Source: an uncultured Clostridia bacterium (GTDB taxonomy: Bacteria; Bacillota; Clostridia; Christensenellales; CAMQZB01). From it: 64,000 nucleotides of DNA. Positions 8,568-16,325 of the stretch are shown piece by piece (the stretch's first letter is position 1; each line of letters begins with the position of its first letter). A program made the position numbers and the translations under genes. The stretch is from the NCBI GenBank assembly GCA_947039455.1, contig CAMQZB010000007.1, forward strand, positions 1-64,000, written 5' to 3'. A model generated the notes under the pieces. That model was not told where the DNA came from. It saw only the letters and a program-made list of their open reading frames with translations, and did no database searches.

Positions 8568-9071
8568 ATGTCTTATTCTAACACGAGAAAAAAACAACGT
8601 AATGAAAAAAGAAATTTCAAAATGCTCAAAACTGCAATGGAAGATTTCTACCCATATGAAGATTTTGACTGTGATTACGAAAGTTTTCTTGTACCAATGC
8701 CATCTTCATTTTTAGATAAATCAGCTACAGAAAAGAAAGTTAAAACATCATTCATGAGAGCATGGGTAAACAAATCTAAACTTTTCATAGAATGCAAACC
8801 AAAGGAAATAGCGTTTTGCAAAGTCTTTTCCGTTGTAACATACCCAGATTTATCTAGTAGTCAAATTTACATTTTTTACAATAAAGAATCTTACCATAAC
8901 TTTTGGATCGATAAAACAAAAAACAATATCTGGCACGAAATCAAAGATACTTCATTTAATAAACTAAGACACATTACCACACAAAATGAACGGGGCTACT
9001 TTGAAATAGTAGAAACGGATAGTGGTCGTAAATACAAAGAGCAACTGTGGTTTTACGGTGATATAGAATAG
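8568..9071 (+). CDS. small basic protein of unknown function closing the MoxR/VWA operon
   Basis: 167 residues, not recognised. The first 20 residues are strongly basic (RKKQRNEKRNFK) and look disordered or nucleic-acid binding. The rest is rich in aromatic residues (YPYEDFDCDYESF, YHNFWIDKTKNNIWHEI) and looks like a compact beta-rich fold. It starts 10 nt after the MoxR stop with a weak AGGTG site and ends just before a strong bidirectional terminator, so it is part of the same transcript. There are no membrane segments. Confidence 0.7.
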   Translation: MSYSNTRKKQRNEKRNFKMLKTAMEDFYPYEDFDCDYESFLVPMPSSFLDKSATEKKVKTSFMRAWVNKSKLFIECKPKEIAFCKVFSVVTYPDLSSSQIYIFYNKESYHNFWIDKTKNNIWHEIKDTSFNKLRHITTQNERGYFEIVETDSGRKYKEQLWFYGDIE

Positions 9072-9149
9072 ATGAAAAGATATCAAATTGTGATACAACA
9101 TCAAATACAAATTGTGATATAATGCATAAATACCAATCTAAAGTGCGAA

Positions 9150-9188
9150 AAAAAAGGACTGTTTCAAATTAATTGAAACAGTCCTTTT
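9150..9188. terminator. bidirectional intrinsic terminator
   Basis: The near-perfect 14-bp hairpin AAGGACTGTTTCAA / TTGAAACAGTCCTT has an A run on one side and a T run on the other. It can end both the plus-strand MoxR operon and the converging gene at 9231-9974. Confidence 0.9.
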
Positions 9189-9230
9189 AAATATTAAATT
9201 TGTGATTTTCTAAAATACAATATCTATATT

Positions 9231-9974
9231 CTATTCAGCGTCTGGTGTGTAAGAATTAAGAATTACTGCTTTTTCGTGTTCAGCAAAATTTTGAATAATT
9301 GCAATTTTACCAGAAGTTACTTCAATGTAAATCGCATATTCTTTATCGTTCTTTTTGCCGTTGAAAATGTAGAAACCCATTCCTGAATCGTAAGAATCAA
9401 AACCTAGTTTTTCATAGTCAGCGTTGATAGCAGTGTATAAGTTCTCGCCCATAGGAAGTACGTATTTTACATCAGTATAACCGCTTTTCTCGATAATTTC
9501 AGTACCCTCAGCAAGAGTTGAAGGGGAAACAATACCGATAAATCCAAAAGATACAGCAAGAATTACTGCAAGAGTAATTGATCCAATATTTTTGTATACA
9601 CATTTGCACAAAACATTTTTTAACAAAATGTAAATTGCTATTGGAAGCAAAGCTGCAGGCAATAAATACGCAATAAAGTTGTGTGGATTAATGATAATAA
9701 ATACAACTGAAATCGCAAGTAAAACGCCAATTGAGATAAGGGCTACAAGAATAGATGTCTTATCAGATATTTTAAGCGCTTCTTTAATTTTAGGCATAGT
9801 TAATGCGATACCAAAAATCAAAATTGGAAAAAGTATAATCATTGACAAGCTAACGCCAGTGGCATCGCCGAATATGCTGTTAAGCCTTGCAAAGAAAATA
9901 ATTGTAATAACGTATATCAAAAACAAAACAACATAATGCAGGTTAGTTTTTAATAAATTCATAGTTTTTTTCAT
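9231..9974 (-). CDS. membrane protein of unknown function
   Basis: 247 residues. There are four or five hydrophobic helices in the first 160 residues (starting YVVLFLIYVITIIFF) and then an extracytoplasmic-type domain of about 90 residues (GENLYTAINADYEKLGF; MGFYIFNGKKNDKEYAIYIEV). The family is not recognised. The start is supported by GGAGG 7 nt upstream on the minus strand. It is monocistronic, between two terminators. Confidence 0.75.
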   Translation of the reverse strand: MKKTMNLLKTNLHYVVLFLIYVITIIFFARLNSIFGDATGVSLSMIILFPILIFGIALTMPKIKEALKISDKTSILVALISIGVLLAISVVFIIINPHNFIAYLLPAALLPIAIYILLKNVLCKCVYKNIGSITLAVILAVSFGFIGIVSPSTLAEGTEIIEKSGYTDVKYVLPMGENLYTAINADYEKLGFDSYDSGMGFYIFNGKKNDKEYAIYIEVTSGKIAIIQNFAEHEKAVILNSYTPDAE

Positions 9975-10100
9975 AAGTTTCCTCCATGTGAATATTCCTA
10001 ATTTATCTTATACTATTTAATAAAATAAAGCAATTAAAAGAGTGTATTTTTATTAAATTGGTTTAAATAATGTGTACATTTGTAAATAAATTGAATAAAA

Positions 10101-10143
10101 AAATAGGTATTACATCAGCTAAAAGTGATGTAATACCTATAAT
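10101..10143 (-). terminator. intrinsic terminator after the degV gene
   Basis: The 14-bp inverted repeat TAGGTATTACATCA / TGATGTAATACCTA is followed, on the minus strand, by a T run. It closes the DegV transcript. Confidence 0.85.
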
Positions 10144-10165
10144 GAATTAATAGTTAGATAGAAGA

Positions 10166-11041
10166 TTAAATTCTTCTGTTTTTTCCAATGAAGAAAACCG
10201 CAAGAAGTCCTGGACCGCCGTGCACGCCCATAACTTGATCAAGGTAATTAACATAGAAATCTTTTACCTTAACTTTCTCTAAAATTTTCTTTTGCAAGAA
10301 CTCAGCGTCTTCAATGCAATCGCCGTGAGAGATGAATACAGTTTGCTCACCCGCATTAGTAATTTGATCAGCAAGTTTGTTAGCTAAATCAATGATTGCT
10401 CTTTTACGACCGATAGCTTTACTTGATGAAACAATTTTGCCTTCGTTTGAAATGTCCATAAGGGGTTTGATTTTTGCAAGAGAACCGATAATTAGTGAAG
10501 CCTTTGAAATGCGACCACCTTTATGCAACCAATGTAAATCATCAGCAGTGAAAAGGTGGATAGCTTTATTTCTAGTTTCAGTCATCCAAGTTGCGACTTC
10601 ATCAAGGTTTTTTCCATCAAGTCTCATTTCACAAGCCGTTTTAACAAGCATACCTTGACCTAAAGAGCCTGATAGTGTATCAACAGAAACAAGTTTTCTG
10701 TCAGGGTATTGCTCGCTTAATGTATTGCAAGCGCGTGCTCCGCAGTTGTATGTGTTTGAAACACCTGAAGAAAAACCTAGGTATAAAATGTCTTTTCCTT
10801 CTTTTAAAAACGGCTCAAACAAATCAATGAAAGATTGCTCGTTTACGCAAGATGTTGAAATTTCAGCTTTACTTCTAAGATGTTCAAAAAAACCTTTTAA
10901 GTCAGTTGCTTGACCTTTTACGTAACTAAGCTCCTCCTTGCCGTTATTTATATATACAAGTGGTGCAACGTTAATTTCTAAGTCATTAATGGTCTGATCC
11001 TTTAAATTACATGAGGAATCAGTGAAAATTACATAGTTCAT
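10166..11041 (-). CDS. degV: DegV family fatty-acid-binding protein
   Basis: 291 residues. DegV proteins hold a fatty acid and, in Gram-positive bacteria, hand exogenous acyl chains to fatty acid kinase (FakB role). Seen here: the N-terminal FTDSSCNL, the ISTSCVNE segment with the lipid head-group Ser/Thr, YLGFSSGVSNTYN, and a C-terminal GVHGGPGLLAVFF with the His-Gly-Gly-Pro-Gly loop. ATG 11041 follows AGGAGATC. Which acyl chain it binds, and whether a FakA partner exists, cannot be told from this window. Confidence 0.9.
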   Translation of the reverse strand: MNYVIFTDSSCNLKDQTINDLEINVAPLVYINNGKEELSYVKGQATDLKGFFEHLRSKAEISTSCVNEQSFIDLFEPFLKEGKDILYLGFSSGVSNTYNCGARACNTLSEQYPDRKLVSVDTLSGSLGQGMLVKTACEMRLDGKNLDEVATWMTETRNKAIHLFTADDLHWLHKGGRISKASLIIGSLAKIKPLMDISNEGKIVSSSKAIGRKRAIIDLANKLADQITNAGEQTVFISHGDCIEDAEFLQKKILEKVKVKDFYVNYLDQVMGVHGGPGLLAVFFIGKNRRI

Positions 11042-11390
11042 ATTGTGATCTCCTAAATTTAATTTTTATGTCCTAGTTATTCTATTACAATTACTAGCAA
11101 ATTGCAACCTACTGGACGTATGTCAATCTCTACTTGTGATTTTCTTCTAGTAGAGTTGTGTGATTTGAACTCTACTGACAGTAGAGTTCAGTATTTATCG
11201 ACAAAATAGCATAGTTTATAGTTAATATGTAATATATGAAAATTACTCAAATAAGTTGAAATTTCAAATATTATTAATTAATGTTTATTTATTGGTTGAC
11301 GAATCCATATTACTATATTATAATATAGTTGTACACTAATAATTCATTAAATTGAAAATTTATTGAAAATAATTTATATTGGAGAAAATT
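11042..11390. promoter_or_regulatory. divergent degV-nagB control region with repeated GTAGAG boxes
   Basis: AACTCTACTG / CAGTAGAGTT (11168-11188) is a 10-bp inverted repeat around one A. Further half-sites occur just upstream: CTCTACT near 11132 and AGTAGAGTT near 11150. A direct repeat TTGTG-GATTT accompanies them. The pattern looks like a clustered operator about 110 bp before the nagB promoter. The protein that binds is unknown. Confidence 0.45.
11296..11324 (+). promoter_or_regulatory. sigma-A promoter for nagB
   Basis: -35 TTGACG (11296-11301), 17-bp spacer, consensus -10 TATAAT (11319-11324). The predicted leader is about 60 nt. Confidence 0.75.
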
Positions 11391-12113
11391 ATGGAAATTA
11401 TAGTTGTTAAAAATTATGAAGAAATGAGCAAAGCTGGTAATGAGGTAATCAAAAATGTGGTGTTGGAAAACCCACAAGCAATTTTGGGGTTAGCTACTGG
11501 AAGTACTCCAATTGGTATATACAAAAATATGATTGCTGATTTTAAAAATGGATTGGTTTCATATAAAACTATTAAGACGGTAAACCTTGACGAATATATC
11601 GGACTTGACGCTTCAAATGAGCAAAGCTATGTTTCGTTTATGAGTGATGTGCTTTTCAATCATATTGACATTGATAAATCAAACACATTCCTACCAAACG
11701 GAAAAGCGGAAGATCCAAGTGTTGAGTGTGATAGGTATACTAGCGTTTTAAAAACAATGCCACAAGACATTCAGTTATTAGGACTTGGCTCAAATGGACA
11801 TATTGCATTTAACGAGCCTATGACAGCATTTGAGACTACAACGCATGTTGTTGACCTAACTGAAAGTACAATTAGTGACAACGCAAGATTTTTTGACTCA
11901 ATTGAAAAAGTTCCAACAAAAGCAATTACAATGGGTATCAAAAACATCATGGACGCTAAGAAAATTCTTATCGTAGCATCAGGGGAAAACAAAGCCGACG
12001 CAATCTACCAAATGGTAAAAGGCGAAGTAAACATAAATTGCCCAGCAAGTATCCTGCAAAACCACGAAAATGTAACAGTAATAATAGACGAAGCTGCCGC
12101 AAGCAAACTTTAA
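11391..12113 (+). CDS. nagB: glucosamine-6-phosphate deaminase
   Basis: It converts glucosamine 6-phosphate to fructose 6-phosphate and ammonia, feeding amino sugars into glycolysis. The 240-residue protein shows LGLATGSTP, VNLDEYIGL, LLGLGSNGHIAFNEP (catalytic region) and MGIKNIMDAKKILIVASG, all typical of NagB. Its length is normal for the Gram-positive form without the allosteric extension. ATG 11391 follows GGAG; a TTG 12 nt upstream lies in the ribosome site. nagA is not adjacent. Confidence 0.95.
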   Translation: MEIIVVKNYEEMSKAGNEVIKNVVLENPQAILGLATGSTPIGIYKNMIADFKNGLVSYKTIKTVNLDEYIGLDASNEQSYVSFMSDVLFNHIDIDKSNTFLPNGKAEDPSVECDRYTSVLKTMPQDIQLLGLGSNGHIAFNEPMTAFETTTHVVDLTESTISDNARFFDSIEKVPTKAITMGIKNIMDAKKILIVASGENKADAIYQMVKGEVNINCPASILQNHENVTVIIDEAAASKL

Positions 12114-12125
12114 TCATAAACAAAA

Positions 12126-12157
12126 GGCGTATCCAAAAGGATACGCCCTTTTTTTTT
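12126..12157 (+). terminator. intrinsic terminator after nagB
   Basis: The perfect 9-bp hairpin GGCGTATCC / GGATACGCC with AAAA loop is followed by a long T run. Confidence 0.92.
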
Positions 12158-12183
12158 ACTAAACCCCTAATACCCAAAACCCC

Positions 12184-12229
12184 AATACACTAATACACTA
12201 ATATACTAATATACTAATATACTAATACT
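12184..12229. repeat. 8-bp tandem repeat
   Basis: About six direct copies of CTAATATA / CTAATACA in a row. It lies between the nagB terminator and the GC-rich hairpin repeats. Confidence 0.8.
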
Positions 12230-12305
12230 TCATACTCCAAAAGACAAATCCAAATCCAAATCCAACCAAACCATCTAAAGGAAAACATCACCATAAGAAA
12301 CTCTA

Positions 12306-12366
12306 AGGGGTCTTGGGGTATCATCCCAAGTGGTTGGGCTCTGGGGAATCCCAAATCCCCAGTGGT
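12306..12366 (+). repeat. GC-rich double-hairpin repeat, diverged copy
   Basis: GGGGTCTTGGGG ... TCCCAAG is followed by CTGGGGA ... TCCCCAG. This gives the same two-hairpin layout as the copies at 12575, 56751 and 57147, but with different bases. It stands out strongly from the AT-rich background. Confidence 0.6.
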
Positions 12367-12574
12367 TTTGCAATTTTTCCACCCAAAAGTTGACCGCGTG
12401 CGAAACGTAAAAATCAAGTTGAAAAACATATATATCATACCCGTTACTAAACAAAACACACTATACATGCAAAACACACAAAACACACTATACGCACAAA
12501 ACGTATTAAACGCACCAATAAAAATAACGAAAAAACAAACCCAATCCTATGTCATAAAAAACACGTTACCAAAA
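12367..12574. other. gene-free A/C-rich stretch between two hairpin repeats
   Basis: About 200 bp of strand-asymmetric, G-poor sequence with repeated AAACACAC words. Open frames through it have no ribosome site or recognisable protein and cross the repeats, so no gene is called. A similar G-poor stretch sits between the second pair of hairpin repeats at 56.8-57.1 kb. Confidence 0.5.
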
Positions 12575-12635
12575 GTGGGTCAAGGGGCTCAGCCCCTTGT
12601 TGGGGCATGGGGCGAATAGCCCCATCTAACTTACG
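12575..12635 (+). repeat. GC-rich double-hairpin repeat
   Basis: GGGTCAAGGGGC-TCA-GCCCCTTG (stem 12581-12599), then TTGGGGC, then ATGGGGC-GAATA-GCCCCAT (12607-12625) and CTAACTTACG. It has the same consensus as the copies at 56751 (inverted) and 57147. Confidence 0.8.
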
Positions 12636-12658
12636 AAAAAAAATCCCAACAAAAAAAA

Positions 12659-12690
12659 AGGTACTGCATCAAAGTATGATGCAGTACCTT
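12659..12690 (-). terminator. intrinsic terminator after the response regulator gene
   Basis: The 13-bp hairpin AAGGTACTGCATC / GATGCAGTACCTT has an A run on its left that becomes a T run for minus-strand transcripts. Confidence 0.88.
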
Positions 12691-12718
12691 TAATTATTAA
12701 ATAATTATTCGAAAACAA

Positions 12719-14254
12719 TTAATCTATTTTTTTTCTAAATTGTGAAGGGGTAATACCTTCTGACTTCAAGAATTTCGCAATGAAGTAGTTTGGATCGTTG
12801 AACCCAATTTCAGAAGCGATTTCGTAAACTTTTCTTGTAGTCTTTTTAAGCAATATTTTAGATTTATCAATTCTAAGATTAGTTAAATACTCGTTAAACA
12901 AAGTACCCGTTTTCTTTTTGAAAACACGACCAAGATAAATAGGATTAACATAGAATTTCAAAGCTAGAGATTTCAAAGTTAAGTTCTCAGTAAAGTTAGT
13001 GTTGATGTAAGTTATGATGTTGTAGAAAGTTTCATTTTGCAATTTCTTGTTGTAGTCAGTCATTTTGTTAAAGATTTCCACAATGAAATTAATGTAATCA
13101 TCTTTCGCATCGCCAATATTAGAGTACTTGTTAGAAATTTCACTTCCGTGACTTAAGATTGAGTTAACATCATCGTAAGCGTTAGAAACAAACCTTGTGA
13201 TATTAATCAAAAACGCATTAAAAATAGCAGTGAAGTGAGTAGTTGGAACATTCAAAGTGATAGCAGTGTTAAGTGCTGAATTCAAATGTTCTTGTAATTC
13301 TTCAATGAACATAGTGTCAAAGTTAGTAGCTAGCAAAGTGAAAATATCGTTAAGTTCTCTAAAATCAGCACTTGACAATTGCTCGTCAGGCATGATGGTA
13401 GGTTTAGTATTTTCAATTTCGTTAACAATGTCAACGATACCGTTTGGAACATCGTCAATTTCAGTTAAACTACTTGAGAAAGAAGTTGAAATTTTGATTT
13501 CAAGTTTAGTCAAAATATCTTTGCAAGCATTGGCGAAACTAGCTTTCACATCGGTTTCAGTAATAGTTTTTCCTGAGAAGATATTCAAAATTTCGTTGCT
13601 AGAAATAAGGAAAGAGTGGATAGCCACATCGTCGAAATGAGAAGTGGTGATATCCTTAATCTTTTCATAGTCTAACTCGATTTGCTCGTCAGTAAGATCA
13701 ATGTCTTGGTCTGCTTTGTAAATAAAGTTTGAAGCTGAAAGAATAATAGAATTACCTTTTTCGATATCAATAAGGTTTTTAAATTTCTCAAAGTTTTTAG
13801 AATTTTTATCGCCGTTAAGGAACTTTTGAATGATACCGTAAAGCACGATATTTTTCTCAAAGTTCAGTTGTTTAGTAGTTTCAATTTCGCCGATAAGCTC
13901 ATCGATTTTATCGTTAAGTTCATCCTCGTCAACTGGTTTTAAAAGGTAGGCTTTAACACCGTGACTCATGGCAGTTTGAGCGTAAGTAAAAGTGCTGTAA
14001 CCGCTTAGAATAATGATCATAGGATTGTAGTTTTCCATTAGTTTAATTTCCGCAATCATTTCAAGGCCAGTCATTTGAGGCATAGAAATATCACTAACAA
14101 TAATGTCAGGGCGTTCTTTTTCAATTACAACTAGTGCTTCAATGGCATTTTGAGAAGTAAGAATTTCGGAAATGTTGTTTCTTTCTTTATCGATAAGAAT
14201 TTTCAAACCTTCAATGGCATTAACCTCGTCGTCAACGACTATTAATTTATACAT
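12719..14254 (-). CDS. YesN-type response regulator with AraC DNA-binding domain
   Basis: 511 residues. The N-terminal receiver domain has the acidic pair (VVDDE), the phospho-acceptor in DIIVSDISMPQMTGLEM and the switch lysine in AYLLKPVDE. There is a middle region of about 270 residues without clear motifs. The C-terminal AraC/XylS pair of helix-turn-helix motifs reads LTLKSLALKFYVNPIYLGRVFKK and VYEIASEIGFNDPNYF. It starts 11 nt after the sensor kinase stop, with GGAG. Members of this class usually control carbohydrate uptake, but no sugar transporter is adjacent, so the target is unknown. Confidence 0.92.
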   Translation of the reverse strand: MYKLIVVDDEVNAIEGLKILIDKERNNISEILTSQNAIEALVVIEKERPDIIVSDISMPQMTGLEMIAEIKLMENYNPMIIILSGYSTFTYAQTAMSHGVKAYLLKPVDEDELNDKIDELIGEIETTKQLNFEKNIVLYGIIQKFLNGDKNSKNFEKFKNLIDIEKGNSIILSASNFIYKADQDIDLTDEQIELDYEKIKDITTSHFDDVAIHSFLISSNEILNIFSGKTITETDVKASFANACKDILTKLEIKISTSFSSSLTEIDDVPNGIVDIVNEIENTKPTIMPDEQLSSADFRELNDIFTLLATNFDTMFIEELQEHLNSALNTAITLNVPTTHFTAIFNAFLINITRFVSNAYDDVNSILSHGSEISNKYSNIGDAKDDYINFIVEIFNKMTDYNKKLQNETFYNIITYINTNFTENLTLKSLALKFYVNPIYLGRVFKKKTGTLFNEYLTNLRIDKSKILLKKTTRKVYEIASEIGFNDPNYFIAKFLKSEGITPSQFRKKID

Positions 14255-14265
14255 GATGTACTCCT

Positions 14266-16059
14266 TTATTTGTTTCCAGTGTCTGGGTTTTTTTTAGTAG
14301 ATTGTTTTGGTAGAATAATTTGGAAAGAAACAGTGTCTTCCCCTTGAATAATATTGAATTTAAACTCGTCATAATAGTGACGTAATCTTGCGAAAGTATT
14401 TTTTAAACCAACTGATTTAGTGTCTACATCAAAGTTTCCGTTTGAGTAGCCAATAATTTGTTCTTTCATTTCTTGAGAGAAATTAACCGATGGGTTAGTG
14501 ATGGTGAATGAGTAGTGATCGTTGTCAACTTCAACAACGTCAATGCTAATTTTTCCATGGCCAATAGTATTTTGAACACCGTGAACACAAGCGTTTTCAA
14601 CGAAAGGTTGCAGTGTCATTTTAGGAACTTCACAACCAAAGAGTTCTTCTTTGATGTTAAGTTCGTAAGACAATTTATCTTCAAAACGATATTTTTCAAT
14701 AGCAAGGTATTCTTTAATAAAGTTAAGTTCTTCGTGAAGGGTTATAATATCTTCGTTCCAAGTGATACTTTGACGGAAAATTTTAGAAACGTAAAGAATA
14801 ATCTTAGCAGTTTCTTTTTCCCCTTTAATAATACATTTTAATCTAATAGCGTTTAGCACATTAAACAAGTAGTGTGGATTGATTTGAGAAAGCAGAGAGT
14901 TAAGCTCCGATTGCTTACGCCTAATATCCGCCTGATTTTTTTCCATCTCTAAAGTATATGCTTCTTTGATAAGAGCATGAATTTGAGTTGACATATTTTC
15001 AAGAGTGTGTTCAACAATAGTTAATTCATTGTTAGTTTTTCTCTTTTTGTTGTCATCATTATCTTCAGAAGAATCCATGATTTGAGCATTGCTAATAAAT
15101 TCATTTACGTCGATTGAGCTAACAAGCCCTTCAATTCTGTTGATGTAATTTTTTTCCATGGTTTTCATGAAAAGCAATGATGCAAGCAAAGTGAAAAGAA
15201 GTGTGATAGTAGCTGAAAGTATTATTTCAAAATTGAAGAACGGTGCATTTTTAGTAACAAAAACTAAACTCATGTCACCGTAATTGTCGATGTTGTGATC
15301 AAAAACTATAACCAAATCGTCAGAAACTGTGTCAGTTTGAATTAAACGATAGTAAGAGCTTTCGTGGGTAGGAGTGAAACCGCTGTTCCAAGTGTAAAGC
15401 GGCAAAGAGTTTTCGCCGAACAAATACACAGTGGATTCAGTTTCGATATTTAGTAAATCGTCCGAAACGTAATCAAGGTCAATAACGATACGAATGATAT
15501 TTTCATTAGTAGAGGAAGAGTTTAGATTCAAATTACGAACTACTGAAGCGTAGCGAGTTTCTTCGTCAACGAAAAAGAAAATATCCTGCCCACTTTTTTC
15601 GTAAGCAATATACCAAGATTCTTGTTTAACAGAATTATTAAGTTTCGCAAGCACCTCGGTTTCACCAGTCATAGTGGGGTTGTCTGAATAAATCTTTGGG
15701 GATTTAATGTTAGGTGATTGATTTGCGTAAAAGTCGATAGTCTTATTTATGTAATAAGAAGAATACTTTTCATAGAAATCTTGAGAGTTTTTAAATTTCG
15801 TATTCAAAAACATGTTAATGTCGTAATCGTCGTAAATCATTGAAGTAAAATTAAAAGCAAATTTTACATCACTAATAAATTCTTGAGAAATAGGTGAAAA
15901 TTCATATTTTGTACTAGTCATGTTTTGAGAAGAAGCTTTTTCAAGCTGTACAGAAGTTACAATGACGTTCAAAAGCACAATAGGGAATAAAATAAGGCAG
16001 ATAAACAGTAAACTGAATCTTTTTCGCAATGACATTTTGTTTTCGAATTTTTTGAACAT
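14266..16059 (-). CDS. YesM-type membrane sensor histidine kinase
   Basis: 597 residues. There is an N-terminal membrane helix (LLFICLILFPIVLLNVIV), an extracellular sensor region of about 230 residues, a second helix near residues 275-300, then a cytoplasmic helix and a His_kinase domain (SQINPHYLFNVLNAIRLKC, where H is the phospho-acceptor). A short ATPase domain has FVENACVHG (N box) and VGLKNTFARLRHYY (G region). It pairs with the downstream YesN-like regulator and should phosphorylate it. The start is supported by AGAGAGG. Confidence 0.93.
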   Translation of the reverse strand: MFKKFENKMSLRKRFSLLFICLILFPIVLLNVIVTSVQLEKASSQNMTSTKYEFSPISQEFISDVKFAFNFTSMIYDDYDINMFLNTKFKNSQDFYEKYSSYYINKTIDFYANQSPNIKSPKIYSDNPTMTGETEVLAKLNNSVKQESWYIAYEKSGQDIFFFVDEETRYASVVRNLNLNSSSTNENIIRIVIDLDYVSDDLLNIETESTVYLFGENSLPLYTWNSGFTPTHESSYYRLIQTDTVSDDLVIVFDHNIDNYGDMSLVFVTKNAPFFNFEIILSATITLLFTLLASLLFMKTMEKNYINRIEGLVSSIDVNEFISNAQIMDSSEDNDDNKKRKTNNELTIVEHTLENMSTQIHALIKEAYTLEMEKNQADIRRKQSELNSLLSQINPHYLFNVLNAIRLKCIIKGEKETAKIILYVSKIFRQSITWNEDIITLHEELNFIKEYLAIEKYRFEDKLSYELNIKEELFGCEVPKMTLQPFVENACVHGVQNTIGHGKISIDVVEVDNDHYSFTITNPSVNFSQEMKEQIIGYSNGNFDVDTKSVGLKNTFARLRHYYDEFKFNIIQGEDTVSFQIILPKQSTKKNPDTGNK

Positions 16060-16098
16060 ACTACCTCTCTTGTGATGAATTTTATTTAGTCGTATCTA

Positions 16099-16127
16099 AT
16101 TTTATCATGTTTTTGTGTATTTGTAAA
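16099..16127 (-). promoter_or_regulatory. promoter of the two-component operon
   Basis: On the minus strand: -35 TTTACA (16127-16122), 17-bp spacer, -10 TAAAAT (16104-16099). Confidence 0.65.
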
Positions 16128-16251
16128 CAACTTAATGTAAAAATACTGAAAATTCTATAAAAAATGGTCAATAATATTTGTATATAACTGGAAAGGTAAA
16201 ATATGTGAATTGGAAAAAAGTTTAAAAATATTGCAAGTTCACATGATGGAA

Positions 16252-16280
16252 TTGACAAATTGCTGAAAATAAGTTATATT
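16252..16280 (+). promoter_or_regulatory. sigma-A promoter, first duplicated copy
   Basis: -35 TTGACA (16252-16257), 17-bp spacer, -10 TATATT (16275-16280). The whole element, spacer included, recurs unchanged at 17585-17613. Confidence 0.85.
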
Positions 16281-16325
16281 AAATAATTAAACGATGTTGA
16301 TATTCAGCATAGTATGGGGGAAGTT

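Noticed and set aside
12214-12619. Open frames on both strands in the GC-rich hairpin region
   Set aside because: They run through structured repeats, lack ribosome sites, and give unrecognisable compositions.
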